Source of the DNA: JL08 sp039969355
Lineage (GTDB): Bacteria; Pseudomonadota; Alphaproteobacteria; Rhodobacterales; Rhodobacteraceae
Assembly: GCA_039969355.1 (NCBI GenBank)
Contig: JBDVOA010000006.1
Coordinates: 62,001-126,000 of the forward strand
DNA length: 64,000 nucleotides
Reading direction: 5' to 3'
A model generated the notes under the pieces. It did not search any database and was not told the origin of the DNA. It saw nothing but the letters and a program-made list of their open reading frames with translations. The position numbers were made by a program, and so were the translations under genes. Each line of letters begins with the position of its first letter. The first letter of the stretch is position 1. Positions 1 through 8,278 of this stretch are shown here, in pieces.

Positions 1-1202
1 GTGGCGGCACCATGGGCGCTGGCATCGCGACAGCCGCGTTACTATCTGGCCTGCCCGTCACACTGATCGAAATGTCCGATGATGCGATGTCTGCTGCGCG
101 AAGGCGGATTGAAAGTAATCTTGCTGGGGCACTCAAACGCGAAAAGATCAGTCAGGATCATTATGACAAACTGATCGCAACTGCGCTAAAGTGGTCGACC
201 GACTTTGCTACGCTGCGTGACGCTGATCTGGTGATTGAAGCTGTCTATGAGGATATGCCCACCAAGCTGGAAGTTTTCGCCAGATTAGATGCGGTTTGCA
301 GACCTGGCGCCGTTCTGGCCACGAACACCTCTTACCTCAATGTAGCCGAAATCGCTTTGAGCACATCACGTCCAGAGGATGTGATCGGATTGCATTTCTT
401 TTCGCCAGCACATGTCATGAAACTGCTGGAAGTTGTTGTCACTGAGAATACCGCCCCGGATGTCATGGCGACGGGCTTTGCTCTTGGCAAGATGATGCGA
501 AAGACAGCAGTACGCGCGGGTGTCTGCGAGGGTTTCATTGGCAACCGAATTCTTAATGCGTATCGGACTTGCGCCGATCACATGGTGCTGGATGGGGCCA
601 GCCCATTCCAGATTGATCTGGCATGTCAGGAGTTTGGTTTTGCCATGGGGCCATTTGCTGTGGCTGACCTCGCCGGACTGGATATCGCCTGGGCGATGCG
701 AAAGCGCCGCTCGTCACGCCGTGATCCGCGCGAACGGATTTCGGCATTTGCCGACCGCCTGTGCGAGGCAGGTGATTTTGGGCAAAAGACCGGCAAGGGT
801 TATTATGTCTACGCGGATGGTGAGCGGGTCGGAAATCCGAACCCCGAAGTGATCCCTCTTATCGAAGCTGAACGCGCGGCAAAAGGGATCAGGCCGAGAG
901 CTTTCACAAACTCAGAGATCATGCGGCGTTATATGGCGGCAATGGCAAATGAGGCTGCCAAAGTCGTCGGAGAGGGCATCGCGCGCCGCCCACTGGATGT
1001 CGATGTGGTACTAATATCCGGCTATGGATTTCCGCGCTATCACGGTGGTCCCCTGAAATGGGCTGATCTCACAGGCCTGCAGGGATTGCTTCGCGATATC
1101 GAGTCCTATGCGACCGAGGATGCCTATTATTGGCAACCCGCACCCTTGCTAGTAAAATTGGTTCAGTGTGGACGTTGTTTCGACGACTTGAACAAAAGTT
1201 AG
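1..1202 (+). CDS. 3-hydroxyacyl-CoA dehydrogenase, FadB/FadJ-like C-terminal part (5' partial)
   Basis: Oxidises 3-hydroxyacyl-CoA to 3-ketoacyl-CoA in fatty acid beta-oxidation. The reading frame is already open at base 3 and begins inside the Rossmann loop (GGTMGAGIA), so the true start lies before the window and the methionine at base 12 is internal. An NAD-binding domain with VIEAVYED and TNTSYL motifs fills about the first 180 residues; FFSPAHVMKLLEVV carries the expected catalytic His. Two 3HCDH C-terminal domains follow (GFIGNRI, then GYGFPRYHGGP). The tandem C-terminal domains resemble the bifunctional enoyl-CoA hydratase/dehydrogenase family, so a hydratase domain may lie upstream, unseen. 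The family is clear; chain-length specificity is not. Confidence 0.9.
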   Translation, partial: GGTMGAGIATAALLSGLPVTLIEMSDDAMSAARRRIESNLAGALKREKISQDHYDKLIATALKWSTDFATLRDADLVIEAVYEDMPTKLEVFARLDAVCRPGAVLATNTSYLNVAEIALSTSRPEDVIGLHFFSPAHVMKLLEVVVTENTAPDVMATGFALGKMMRKTAVRAGVCEGFIGNRILNAYRTCADHMVLDGASPFQIDLACQEFGFAMGPFAVADLAGLDIAWAMRKRRSSRRDPRERISAFADRLCEAGDFGQKTGKGYYVYADGERVGNPNPEVIPLIEAERAAKGIRPRAFTNSEIMRRYMAAMANEAAKVVGEGIARRPLDVDVVLISGYGFPRYHGGPLKWADLTGLQGLLRDIESYATEDAYYWQPAPLLVKLVQCGRCFDDLNKS

Positions 1203-1539
1203 CCTATCAAAAAAGGCGTGGCCTACTAACTTGCCTGCCCTTTCGAAAGAGACGTCAGAGGCAATGACTTTGCCGTTTCGAGAAAAAGAGGGGTCGAACG
1301 CTTCTGAACACCCCTCAATCAATCGTTACGAATATCACCTCTCAATATCAGTTATAGTCATGACAATAAGGTCCCGATTGCACCCAGCCCTTGGGATAAT
1401 GAAAAAATTTTTCACCGCGAGTAACCTTGAAATAACAACCAGCACGTACGAAGTGCCCGGTAAGCGCACCTGAGATCACTGAAAGATTGGTGTTGATCTT
1501 CTCTTTTATTCGATATAGCTAGTTTTATAGAATAATTAA
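1203..1539. other. 337-base stretch without a convincing gene
   Basis: Between two plus-strand genes. An open frame at 1231-1473 encodes 80 residues of no recognisable family and has no ribosome binding site, so I do not call it. The stretch holds a hairpin with a U-tract on the minus strand (1282-1316) and an AT-rich end just before the ArsR-type gene. Confidence 0.5.
1282..1316 (-). terminator. Rho-independent-type terminator on the minus strand
   Basis: GAGGGGT at 1288-1294 pairs with ACCCCTC at 1310-1316, a seven-base stem with a 15-base loop. Read on the minus strand the stem is followed by TTTTTCT. On the plus strand no U-tract follows. Both flanking genes are on the plus strand, so no annotated transcript would use it. 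Confidence 0.45.
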
Positions 1540-1556
1540 ATGGAACTAGTCGATAT
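1510..1556. promoter_or_regulatory. Candidate operator of the ArsR-type regulator
   Basis: CTAGTT (1519-1524) and AACTAG (1544-1549) form an inverted repeat around an AT-rich core. TCGATAT occurs at 1510-1516 and again at 1550-1556. ArsR-type repressors usually bind such AT-rich dyads over their own promoter. The dyad overlaps the annotated ATG at 1540 and lies just before an alternative in-frame ATG at 1555, which may be the real start. Confidence 0.35.
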
Positions 1557-1851
1557 GGATATCGTAACTGCAGCCCAAGGGTTTTCAGCGATGGGATCAG
1601 ATTCTCGTCTGGGCGTCTTGCAGGCGCTGGTCAAGGCTGGAGAAGGAGGATTGCGGGTTGGCGCCATTCAAAAGCGCACGAGCATCCCAGCATCTACACT
1701 TGCGCATCACCTGAAGTTTCTGAGTTCCGCCGAATTGATTGTGCAGGACAAGCAGGGCCGCACAATTATTAACAAAGCCAATTTTGATCATTTGCAAAAT
1801 CTAGCGGCATTCATTCTCGAAGAGTGCTGCGCCGAAGAGGAAACAGACTAA
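1540..1851 (+). CDS. ArsR-family winged-helix transcriptional regulator
   Basis: A 103-residue DNA-binding protein consisting of one winged-helix domain. The fragment STLAHHLKFL is the recognition helix typical of ArsR/SmtB proteins, and the wing follows (DKQGRTI). Two cysteines near the C-terminus (ECCAEEE) could bind a metal(loid). The stop overlaps the permease start by one base (TAATG), so the two are translationally coupled and the permease is the likely target. The start is uncertain: ATG at 1540 lacks a Shine-Dalgarno sequence, and ATG at 1555 is an alternative. The inducer is unknown; arsenite, another metal or a redox signal are possible. Confidence 0.85.
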   Translation: MELVDMDIVTAAQGFSAMGSDSRLGVLQALVKAGEGGLRVGAIQKRTSIPASTLAHHLKFLSSAELIVQDKQGRTIINKANFDHLQNLAAFILEECCAEEETD

Positions 1852-2885
1852 TGAGTGAGGCAACCGGTTACCAACCGTCACTGTTTGAAGAAATCAAGGC
1901 CCGTGTGTTGTCGCCCTGGACCATCACCTTGTTGGTGCCAGTGGCCGTAGCTGTTCTTGATTTTGAAAATCTGGTGCCGGTCACTCTTTTCGCTGTGAAG
2001 GCCTTGCTTGGAACACTCCCCTACATCGTGTTCGCGGTTCTTCTGATCGCCGGACTGAAAGCGGCTGGCGCTGAGGCAGTTATTGCGAATGCTTTCAAAG
2101 GGCGCGAAAACCGGATGATTGTTCTTGCTGCATTGTTTGGCGGGCTTGCACCATTTTGCTCATGTGAAGTGATTCCGTTCATAGCCGGGTTGCTCGCGCT
2201 GGGCGCGCCATTGTCGGCTGTCATGGCATTCTGGCTGTCCTCACCCCTCATCGATCCGCCAACACTGCTGATCACGGCGGCGGCTCTTGGTTGGCCCTTT
2301 GCTATTGGCAAGGCAGTTTCTGCGATCGGATTGGGCCTATTCGGCGGCTTTGCAATCAGGGCCCTGTTAAAGAGCGGGTGGTTCGGAGAACCCTTGAAGG
2401 CGCAACCGGTATCCAGGTGCGGATGTGGCCCAAATCCATTTGATGGCAAACCATTCTGGCCGTTCTGGCAAGAAGCGGATCGCCGGGGTGTATTCCGGGA
2501 TGAGTTTGTCTCGAACGCACGATTCCTGATCAAATGGCTTTCACTCGCGTATGCACTAGAGGCGATCCTGGTGACCTACGTTCCAGCTTCTCTTATCGCC
2601 GGTCTTGTTGGCGGTGAAGGCATCGTTCCTATTACTATCGCCGCCTTTGTCGGTATGCCCGCCTATTTAAATTCCTACATCGCTCCGCCGCTATTATCCG
2701 GATTGATGGAGCAGGGGATGAGCGGCGGTGCCGCTATGTCGTTCATGGTCGCTGGTGCAATCAGCTCCGTACCAGCGATGGCGGCCGTTTGGTCCCTGGT
2801 CAAAAAACGGGTGTTTGCGGCCTATTTGGGATTGGGAGTTACAGGGGCAATAATATCGGGTGTCCTTTTTCAGATGATTGTATAA
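1851..2885 (+). CDS. Permease of the DUF318/ArsP-like family with CxC motif
   Basis: A 344-residue inner-membrane protein with about eight to ten hydrophobic segments. The motif PFCSCEVIPF (Cys103 and Cys105) is the hallmark of this permease family, which includes ArsP organoarsenical exporters and Cu/Zn efflux permeases. A cytosolic or periplasmic loop near residues 185-200 carries a second pair, Cys190 and Cys192 (RCGCGPNPF), a plausible metal site. I chose ATG at 1851 over an upstream in-frame codon at 1824 because it gives a one-base overlap with the regulator gene. Efflux of a thiophilic metal(loid) is inferred; the substrate cannot be read from the sequence. Confidence 0.8.
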   Translation: MSEATGYQPSLFEEIKARVLSPWTITLLVPVAVAVLDFENLVPVTLFAVKALLGTLPYIVFAVLLIAGLKAAGAEAVIANAFKGRENRMIVLAALFGGLAPFCSCEVIPFIAGLLALGAPLSAVMAFWLSSPLIDPPTLLITAAALGWPFAIGKAVSAIGLGLFGGFAIRALLKSGWFGEPLKAQPVSRCGCGPNPFDGKPFWPFWQEADRRGVFRDEFVSNARFLIKWLSLAYALEAILVTYVPASLIAGLVGGEGIVPITIAAFVGMPAYLNSYIAPPLLSGLMEQGMSGGAAMSFMVAGAISSVPAMAAVWSLVKKRVFAAYLGLGVTGAIISGVLFQMIV

Positions 2886-2911
2886 GAAAACTACATAGTA
2901 GGGGTTGGCGC

Positions 2912-3919
2912 TTACAGGCGCTGACCGTCCCCGTCAAAATGCATCTGGTCCTTCTCTGACCAAACCAACCCGATAGAATCTCCCTCCGACGGAATGTTTT
3001 GCGCCACCGCTTGTCTGACTGTGATGATTCCCCCGTCAGACAGTTCCATGTGAACCAGAGTCTCGGCACCCAGGGCTTCGGTATAAAGAACTTTTCCCTT
3101 TAACTTCCGATCAGCGTCAGAAAATTGAATGTGCTCAGGGCGAATGCCTACTGTTGCTGTTCCTGACGGCATAGAGTCTATCAGTGCTGCCTTGAGAAAA
3201 TTCGTGGGCGGAGAGCCTATGAAACCAGCGACAAACTCGGTTGCCGGGTTTGCGTAGACATCAAGCGGAGCGCCGATCTGATCTGCACGACCTCCATTCA
3301 TGACAACCATTCGGTCAGCAAGAGTCATGGCTTCGACCTGATCATGCGTGACATAAAGCGACGTGACTCCCAGCCTGCGCTGCAGCTGTTTGATCTCCAG
3401 CCGCATCTGGACACGCAATTTTGCATCGAGATTGGACAGAGGTTCGTCAAACAGGAAAACAGCAGGTTTGCGCACGATGGCACGGCCCATCGCCACCCGC
3501 TGACGCTGACCACCCGAAAGATCGCGTGGACGGCGCTCAAGATAGGGTTCGATCTGCAAAAGCTTGGCAGCTGCCGCGACGCGTTCGGCGATTTCCGTCT
3601 TTGAAGTTCCGGCAATTTTGAGGCCGTAGGCCATGTTATCAAAGACAGACATATGCGGATAAAGCGCGTAATTCTGGAAAACCATCGCAATATCGCGATC
3701 CATTGGCTCTTTTTCGTTAACCAAAGCATCGCCAATGTGGATTTCGCCCGACGTCACCGTTTCAAGACCGGCAACCATACGCAGCAAGGTCGATTTTCCA
3801 CACCCCGAAGGCCCGACAATCACGATGAATTCTCCATCCTTGATGTCGATGTCGACGCCATGAATAACCTCGGTCTTACCGTAGGATTTCCTGATGTTTT
3901 CGAGTTTGACCGTCGCCAT
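2912..3919 (-). CDS. ugpC: sn-glycerol-3-phosphate ABC transporter ATP-binding protein
   Basis: The cytoplasmic ATPase that powers UgpAE. 335 residues: Walker A GPSGCGKST at 36-44, Q-loop region MVFQNYALYPHMSV, signature LSGGQRQR, Walker B VFLFDEP, and the switch His in YVTHDQVEAM. A TOBE-like C-terminal domain with GIRPEHI is typical of the MalK/UgpC group. The frame stays open far upstream (to 4789), but the family N-terminus MATVKLENIRK sets the start at 3919, two bases after ugpE. It is the last gene of ugpBAEC. Substrate assignment rests on all four genes having the Ugp pattern. Confidence 0.93.
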   Translation of the reverse strand: MATVKLENIRKSYGKTEVIHGVDIDIKDGEFIVIVGPSGCGKSTLLRMVAGLETVTSGEIHIGDALVNEKEPMDRDIAMVFQNYALYPHMSVFDNMAYGLKIAGTSKTEIAERVAAAAKLLQIEPYLERRPRDLSGGQRQRVAMGRAIVRKPAVFLFDEPLSNLDAKLRVQMRLEIKQLQRRLGVTSLYVTHDQVEAMTLADRMVVMNGGRADQIGAPLDVYANPATEFVAGFIGSPPTNFLKAALIDSMPSGTATVGIRPEHIQFSDADRKLKGKVLYTEALGAETLVHMELSDGGIITVRQAVAQNIPSEGDSIGLVWSEKDQMHFDGDGQRL

Positions 3920-3921
3920 GT

Positions 3922-4767
3922 TTATTTCTCGCTGTCTACAAGTCCGCGGATGAAAAGGCGCTGCATCGAAATCACAACAACAACGGGGGGAAGCATCGCC
4001 AGAATAGAAGTGGCCATGATGACCGGCCAATTCGCAATGTCGTCTCCTGACGGGAACATCTGCTTGATGCCCATAACAATCGTGTTCATCGACGGGTCCG
4101 TCGTTATCAACAGCGGCCAGAGGTATTGATTCCAGCCGTAGATAAACAGGATCACAAAAAGAGCGGCAATATTTGTTCGGCTCATCGGCAGTAGGATATC
4201 CCAGAAGAAACGCATGGGACCCGCACCGTCGACGCGGGCAGCCTCGGCCAATTCGTCCGGCACTGTCATGAAAAACTGACGAAACAGGAATGTTGCTGTA
4301 GCCGACGCGATCAACGGAAAGATTAACCCGGAGTAGCTGTTGAGCATACCAAACCCGGCCACAACTTCGTAGGTTGGGACGATGCGCACCTCGACCGGCA
4401 ACATCAGCGTCAGGAAAATCAACCAAAAGAATAACCGACGGCCCGGAAACTTGAAGTACACAATCGCAAACGCTGACAGTAACGAAATTGCAATCTTGCC
4501 AATCGAAATGCCCATCGCCATCACCAGTGAATTGAACAGCATGGTCGCCACTGGTGCGTTGATCCCTGATGTCAAAGCCTCGCGGTAATTGTTGAAGAAT
4601 TGATCCCCCGGCCAAAGCGGCATGGGTGGACGCACGATTTCGGGCTGGGTCACGGTGGAGGCCACAAATGCTAGCCAGATGGGGAAAAAGATGATCAGCA
4701 CGCCAATGATCAGACCTACGTGAGTCAAAATGTGACCAAAGCCTCGTCTTTCGACCATATCCGCCAT
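3922..4767 (-). CDS. ugpE: sn-glycerol-3-phosphate ABC transporter permease
   Basis: A 281-residue inner-membrane permease with six predicted helices. The EAA loop reads EAARVDGAGPMRFFWDILLP, the contact site for UgpC. The periplasmic stretch containing LWPGDQFFNNYREAL matches the UgpE subgroup of carbohydrate-type CUT1 permeases. It abuts ugpA (overlapping start and stop near 4767) and is followed by ugpC after two bases, so the three are one transcription unit. Expected to form the channel heterodimer with UgpA. Confidence 0.92.
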   Translation of the reverse strand: MADMVERRGFGHILTHVGLIIGVLIIFFPIWLAFVASTVTQPEIVRPPMPLWPGDQFFNNYREALTSGINAPVATMLFNSLVMAMGISIGKIAISLLSAFAIVYFKFPGRRLFFWLIFLTLMLPVEVRIVPTYEVVAGFGMLNSYSGLIFPLIASATATFLFRQFFMTVPDELAEAARVDGAGPMRFFWDILLPMSRTNIAALFVILFIYGWNQYLWPLLITTDPSMNTIVMGIKQMFPSGDDIANWPVIMATSILAMLPPVVVVISMQRLFIRGLVDSEK

Positions 4768-5648
4768 CAGTAATGCACTTTTCGCTCAATGAACTTGAAC
4801 TGAACCACCGTAAGAATGCCGACGATCACTAAGAGAATGACGGATTGCGCGGCAGAAGACCCAAGGTCTTGCCCAACGAACCCATCTGAGAAAACCTTGT
4901 AAACTAGGATTGTCGTGGCCTGCTGTGGGCCGCCTGAGGTGATTGTATGAATCACGCCGAATGTCTCGAAAAAAGCATAGACAATGTTGACCACCAGCAA
5001 AAAGAAAGTGGTGGGCGAGAGCAGCGGCAATACGATGGTGCGCACCCGGGTCCAGAACCGCGCACCATCAATGGCGGCCGCCTCAATGACAGACCTTGGA
5101 ATGGCCTGCAGACCGGCCAAAAAAAACAGGAAATTGTAGCTTATGCGGCCCCAACTTGATGCGACGACGACTAGGCCCATCGCCTCTCCCTCGTTCAGCA
5201 CATGGTTCCAATCATACCCCAAAAGTCCAAGATACCACGCAACAACACCCACACGCGTATTGAACATGAATAGCCAAAGCACACCGGCAACTGCTGGCGC
5301 AACGGCGTAGGGCCAGATCAGCAATGTGCGGTAAACACCCGAGCTTTTGATCAACCGATCCGCCAACAGCGCGAGATAAAGGGCAAAACCCATCGAGGTG
5401 ACTGTGACAAGGATCGAGAAGATGGCAGTGGTGACAAATGAAGCGCGGTAATAGGCGTCACCCAGCAGATATTGAAAATTCCCGAGGCCCACCCACTGCA
5501 TGGAAAGACCAAAAGGGTCGGGAATAAAAAGCGACTGATAGACAGCCTCCCCTGCAGGATAGAAAAAGAATACCGCCGTAATCAGAATCTGCGGTAGCAG
5601 AAGGCAAGTTGGTAAAAACCAGCCCTTGAATGTAACACGCTTGTCCAT
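4767..5648 (-). CDS. ugpA: sn-glycerol-3-phosphate ABC transporter permease
   Basis: A 293-residue inner-membrane permease with six predicted helices. The EAA loop EAAAIDGARFWTRVRTIVLP lies near residue 190. The N-terminal helix and the following loop, with SLFIPDPFG and GLGNFQYLL, follow the UgpA pattern. It is the second gene of ugpBAEC, separated from ugpB by 39 bases that hold a strong hairpin, and overlaps ugpE. In known systems ugp imports glycerol-3-phosphate and glycerophosphodiesters under phosphate limitation. I could not find a clear PHO box. Confidence 0.92.
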   Translation of the reverse strand: MDKRVTFKGWFLPTCLLLPQILITAVFFFYPAGEAVYQSLFIPDPFGLSMQWVGLGNFQYLLGDAYYRASFVTTAIFSILVTVTSMGFALYLALLADRLIKSSGVYRTLLIWPYAVAPAVAGVLWLFMFNTRVGVVAWYLGLLGYDWNHVLNEGEAMGLVVVASSWGRISYNFLFFLAGLQAIPRSVIEAAAIDGARFWTRVRTIVLPLLSPTTFFLLVVNIVYAFFETFGVIHTITSGGPQQATTILVYKVFSDGFVGQDLGSSAAQSVILLVIVGILTVVQFKFIERKVHY

Positions 5649-5656
5649 CAGCAGAC

Positions 5657-5680
5657 GGGCGGCAATATGAACTGCCGCCC
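5657..5680 (-). other. Intercistronic hairpin between ugpB and ugpA
   Basis: GGGCGGCA (5657-5664) pairs with TGCCGCCC (5673-5680), an eight-base perfect stem with an eight-base loop. No U-tract follows on the minus strand. Such hairpins after a binding-protein gene often stabilise the upstream message and reduce read-through into permease genes; that role is inferred here. Confidence 0.55.
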
Positions 5681-5687
5681 GAAACCT

Positions 5688-6998
5688 TTACTGGCTGGCT
5701 TGCTCAAACCGGCGCAGCAGTGCATCGCCACGCTCTTTGGCGCTGTCCATAGCTTCCTGCGCCGTCTTGTCGCCCGCCCAGACAGCTTCGAGCTCTTCGT
5801 CAATGATTCCGCGAATCTGATCGAAGGATCCCAGACGCAGCCCCTTGGAATTGGCCGTTGGTTGTTTAGCTGTCATCTGAATGACGGCGACGTCCGTTCC
5901 CTTGTTGTCGTCATAAAAACCCATTTCACGCGTTTTGTCGCCTGCCGACAGCGTAATCGGGAGGTAACCGGTATCCTGATGCCATTTTGCCTGAATGTCG
6001 GTTGAAGACAGGAAGTTCAGGAAGTCCGCGACTCCTTTGTACTCCTCTCTTTCGTGTCCTTGCATGACCCACAAGGATGCGCCTCCAATAATTGTGTTTT
6101 GCGGTGCTCCTTCGACTCCCTCCCAATAAGGAAGCGGATGAACCTCAAAGGCGAATTCGGCCTCGGAGTTGATACCGGCATAGCCAGCGGAACTTTCGGT
6201 AAAGAGCGCGCATTCACCCGCGCGGAAATTGGCACCGCCTTCATTGCGACGACCGGCGTAGATGAATTTCCCATCTTTCGCCCAATCCCCGATCTGCTGA
6301 ACGTGCTTAACCTGTACCGGGCCATTCAACGCAAGTTCCGTATCTGTGCCGCCAAATCCGTTATCTTTGGTTGCGAATGGTGTGTTGTGATAGGCGCTAA
6401 GGTTTTCCAGATGGATCCAGCTTTGCCAAGCTGTCGTCATGGGGCATTCGTGGCCCGAAGCCTTGAGTTGATCCAGTACTGCTCCAACGTTCTGCCACGT
6501 CGATAAATCTACATCAGCAGCAACCCCAGCAGCGTTAAGCGCATCACGGTTGACCCACAAAACAGGTGTGGAAGAGTTGAAGGGCAAGGATAGCATCTCG
6601 CCGTCGTTAGAAGTGTAATATCCCTTCACCGAACCGATATAAGCGTCAGGATCGAATTCTGCCCCCGTTTCTGCCATGACTTGGTGAATCGGAACGATTG
6701 CTCCCTTTGCGCCCATCATTGTCGCGGTACCTACCTCGAAGACCATCAACACGTGTGGCTGTTCACCCGCGCGGAAAGCAGCAATACCTGCATTCAGCGT
6801 TTCAGAGTAATTGCCCTTGTGGCTGGCTTTGACGACATGAGCACTTTGGCTATTGTTGAATGTCTCGACCTGTTCGGCCACCAGTTCACCAAGTCTGCCG
6901 GTGAATGCATGCCAAAATTCGATCTCAGTTTGCGCTGCGACCGGGGTCGCCATCGTTAGCGCAAACGCTGATCCGATAAGAGTTTGTTTCGTATTCAT
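5688..6998 (-). CDS. ugpB: sn-glycerol-3-phosphate ABC transporter substrate-binding protein
   Basis: A 436-residue periplasmic binding protein. It begins with a Sec signal peptide ending near TPVAAQTE, followed by IEFWHAFTGRLGE, the characteristic UgpB opening. Later landmarks are LPFNSSTPVLWVNRDAL and FTESSAGYAGINSEA, where UgpB proteins place substrate-contact residues. It is the first gene of the operon; a Shine-Dalgarno-like GGGAGGAAAA precedes the ATG. It captures glycerol-3-phosphate or glycerophosphodiesters and delivers them to UgpAE. A related sugar as ligand cannot be excluded. Confidence 0.92.
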   Translation of the reverse strand: MNTKQTLIGSAFALTMATPVAAQTEIEFWHAFTGRLGELVAEQVETFNNSQSAHVVKASHKGNYSETLNAGIAAFRAGEQPHVLMVFEVGTATMMGAKGAIVPIHQVMAETGAEFDPDAYIGSVKGYYTSNDGEMLSLPFNSSTPVLWVNRDALNAAGVAADVDLSTWQNVGAVLDQLKASGHECPMTTAWQSWIHLENLSAYHNTPFATKDNGFGGTDTELALNGPVQVKHVQQIGDWAKDGKFIYAGRRNEGGANFRAGECALFTESSAGYAGINSEAEFAFEVHPLPYWEGVEGAPQNTIIGGASLWVMQGHEREEYKGVADFLNFLSSTDIQAKWHQDTGYLPITLSAGDKTREMGFYDDNKGTDVAVIQMTAKQPTANSKGLRLGSFDQIRGIIDEELEAVWAGDKTAQEAMDSAKERGDALLRRFEQASQ

Positions 6999-7099
6999 AT
7001 TTTCCTCCCTTGCGCGATCAACGCGCTAATGCCGGCAGCATAGCGCCTGATGATTTTGCTTGGCAACGATTCGAATAATTACACTGCAATGCATCGCAC

Positions 7100-7687
7100 T
7101 TATTCCGCCTGCTCTTGCGGCGTTGGCAGTGACTTCAGTTTCACCGATCCCCTGCCCATAACGCGCAAAAGACTCACGGCCTGATGGGGCGGGATGTTCA
7201 AATCCGAAATTCGGTCGACGTCAACGACAACTGAGGCTCCGGACCAGGCACTGGGAGAGCCTGGCAAAAAGACGACAGCTTTATTTTCATCTCGCTCGAC
7301 CTCAAATGCGATCTGGTCGTAGTCATCAAACCTCACCTGAACGGGACGCAGGATCGTCATTGCATCGTCTTTGTTGGCTACGCCGCTCACGATGCCCTTT
7401 GCCACGGCATAACCCGGCAAAAGATCAATAAGGATATTGTCGAGCCGACCCATCCTATCTGAGAAAAAACTGCGTTGCGCCAGAAGTCCCGCTACAAAGC
7501 AGACCGCAAGTATCAAGAGAATTGCAATAATGTTGGCCGTGGCAACACCCGCAATGCTGTTCAGCGGGACTAACCCGTCCAGGGGTCTGGCCGCCAGCAT
7601 GCTGATTTCGTGAATTTTGCCCAAAATAACGGCGATAAAGGCAACCGGGACCAGAAACAGTATCCCCCCCAATAGTGTCGTTTTCAA
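7100..7687 (-). CDS. DUF502-family membrane protein
   Basis: A 195-residue protein with two transmembrane helices near the N-terminus (about residues 5-25 and 50-70), then a soluble domain with FLPGSPSAWSGASVVVDVDRI, matching the DUF502 pattern. Function is unknown. The start codon appears to be TTG at 7687, preceded by AAGGGAGAAG at a good distance; no ATG lies nearby in frame. It stands alone downstream of a 590-base gene-free stretch. Confidence 0.75.
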   Translation of the reverse strand: MKTTLLGGILFLVPVAFIAVILGKIHEISMLAARPLDGLVPLNSIAGVATANIIAILLILAVCFVAGLLAQRSFFSDRMGRLDNILIDLLPGYAVAKGIVSGVANKDDAMTILRPVQVRFDDYDQIAFEVERDENKAVVFLPGSPSAWSGASVVVDVDRISDLNIPPHQAVSLLRVMGRGSVKLKSLPTPQEQAE

Positions 7688-8278
7688 ACTGCTTCTCCCT
7701 TTGCATTGTGGCGTTCAAGTGTTGTTCGTAGTGCGATGGCCATTGGTTCGACCACATGTGCCTGCTATTCGCGCAGCGCGCCATACTGCGCCAGTCCATG
7801 TGTCTGTAGCAGGCTAAGAAAGGCAATTCGTATGTCTGTTTGATTATCGTTTTGCAACACAATTGTGAGCGCATCACATTCTGGCAAGGACTGTACTCCC
7901 TGCCAGCGTCACCCAGATTTTGTGTAAAGAATGGCTGCTGCGCATTGACGTATGGCCCGCAAATGCGTTTCCCGGCCTACTTAGAAAATCGCCCGTGACA
8001 CAACGCGGTGCGTGCAAGATCGCTCGATGCGCGGAACAGTATGGCGACGAAAATCGGACTATTGACCGCCTCTAGCACGGTTATGGGCGGTTGCCCCGCT
8101 TTCTAAACGCTTTGAGTCATCCCGTACCGGCATCACCCACAATGACAGGCCCCTCTGAGGGAAGTCACGCCTTTAATCAGGATCCACCTAATACAGAGAG
8201 ATCGATTGTCCTGTTGCGGCTGTGACGGCGCATGAACTGCACTGGCACGTCGGCTTTGACGGCGCCAATAGGCTTAAT
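7688..8278. other. 591-base gene-free stretch
   Basis: Lies upstream of the DUF502 gene and downstream of the response regulator, both on the minus strand. I find no convincing open frame, tRNA or long repeat. The only local structure is a short palindrome, CCCTCTGAGGG, near 8151-8161. It may hold the DUF502 promoter or a degraded gene. Confidence 0.5.

Noticed and set aside
1231..1473. 80-residue open frame in the first gap
   Set aside because: No ribosome site, no recognisable motif, and it spans the minus-strand hairpin.
3920..4789. Upstream extension of the ugpC frame to 4789 (625 residues in all)
   Set aside because: It lies antisense-free but in another frame over ugpE, has no family similarity, and the UgpC N-terminus starts clearly at 3919.
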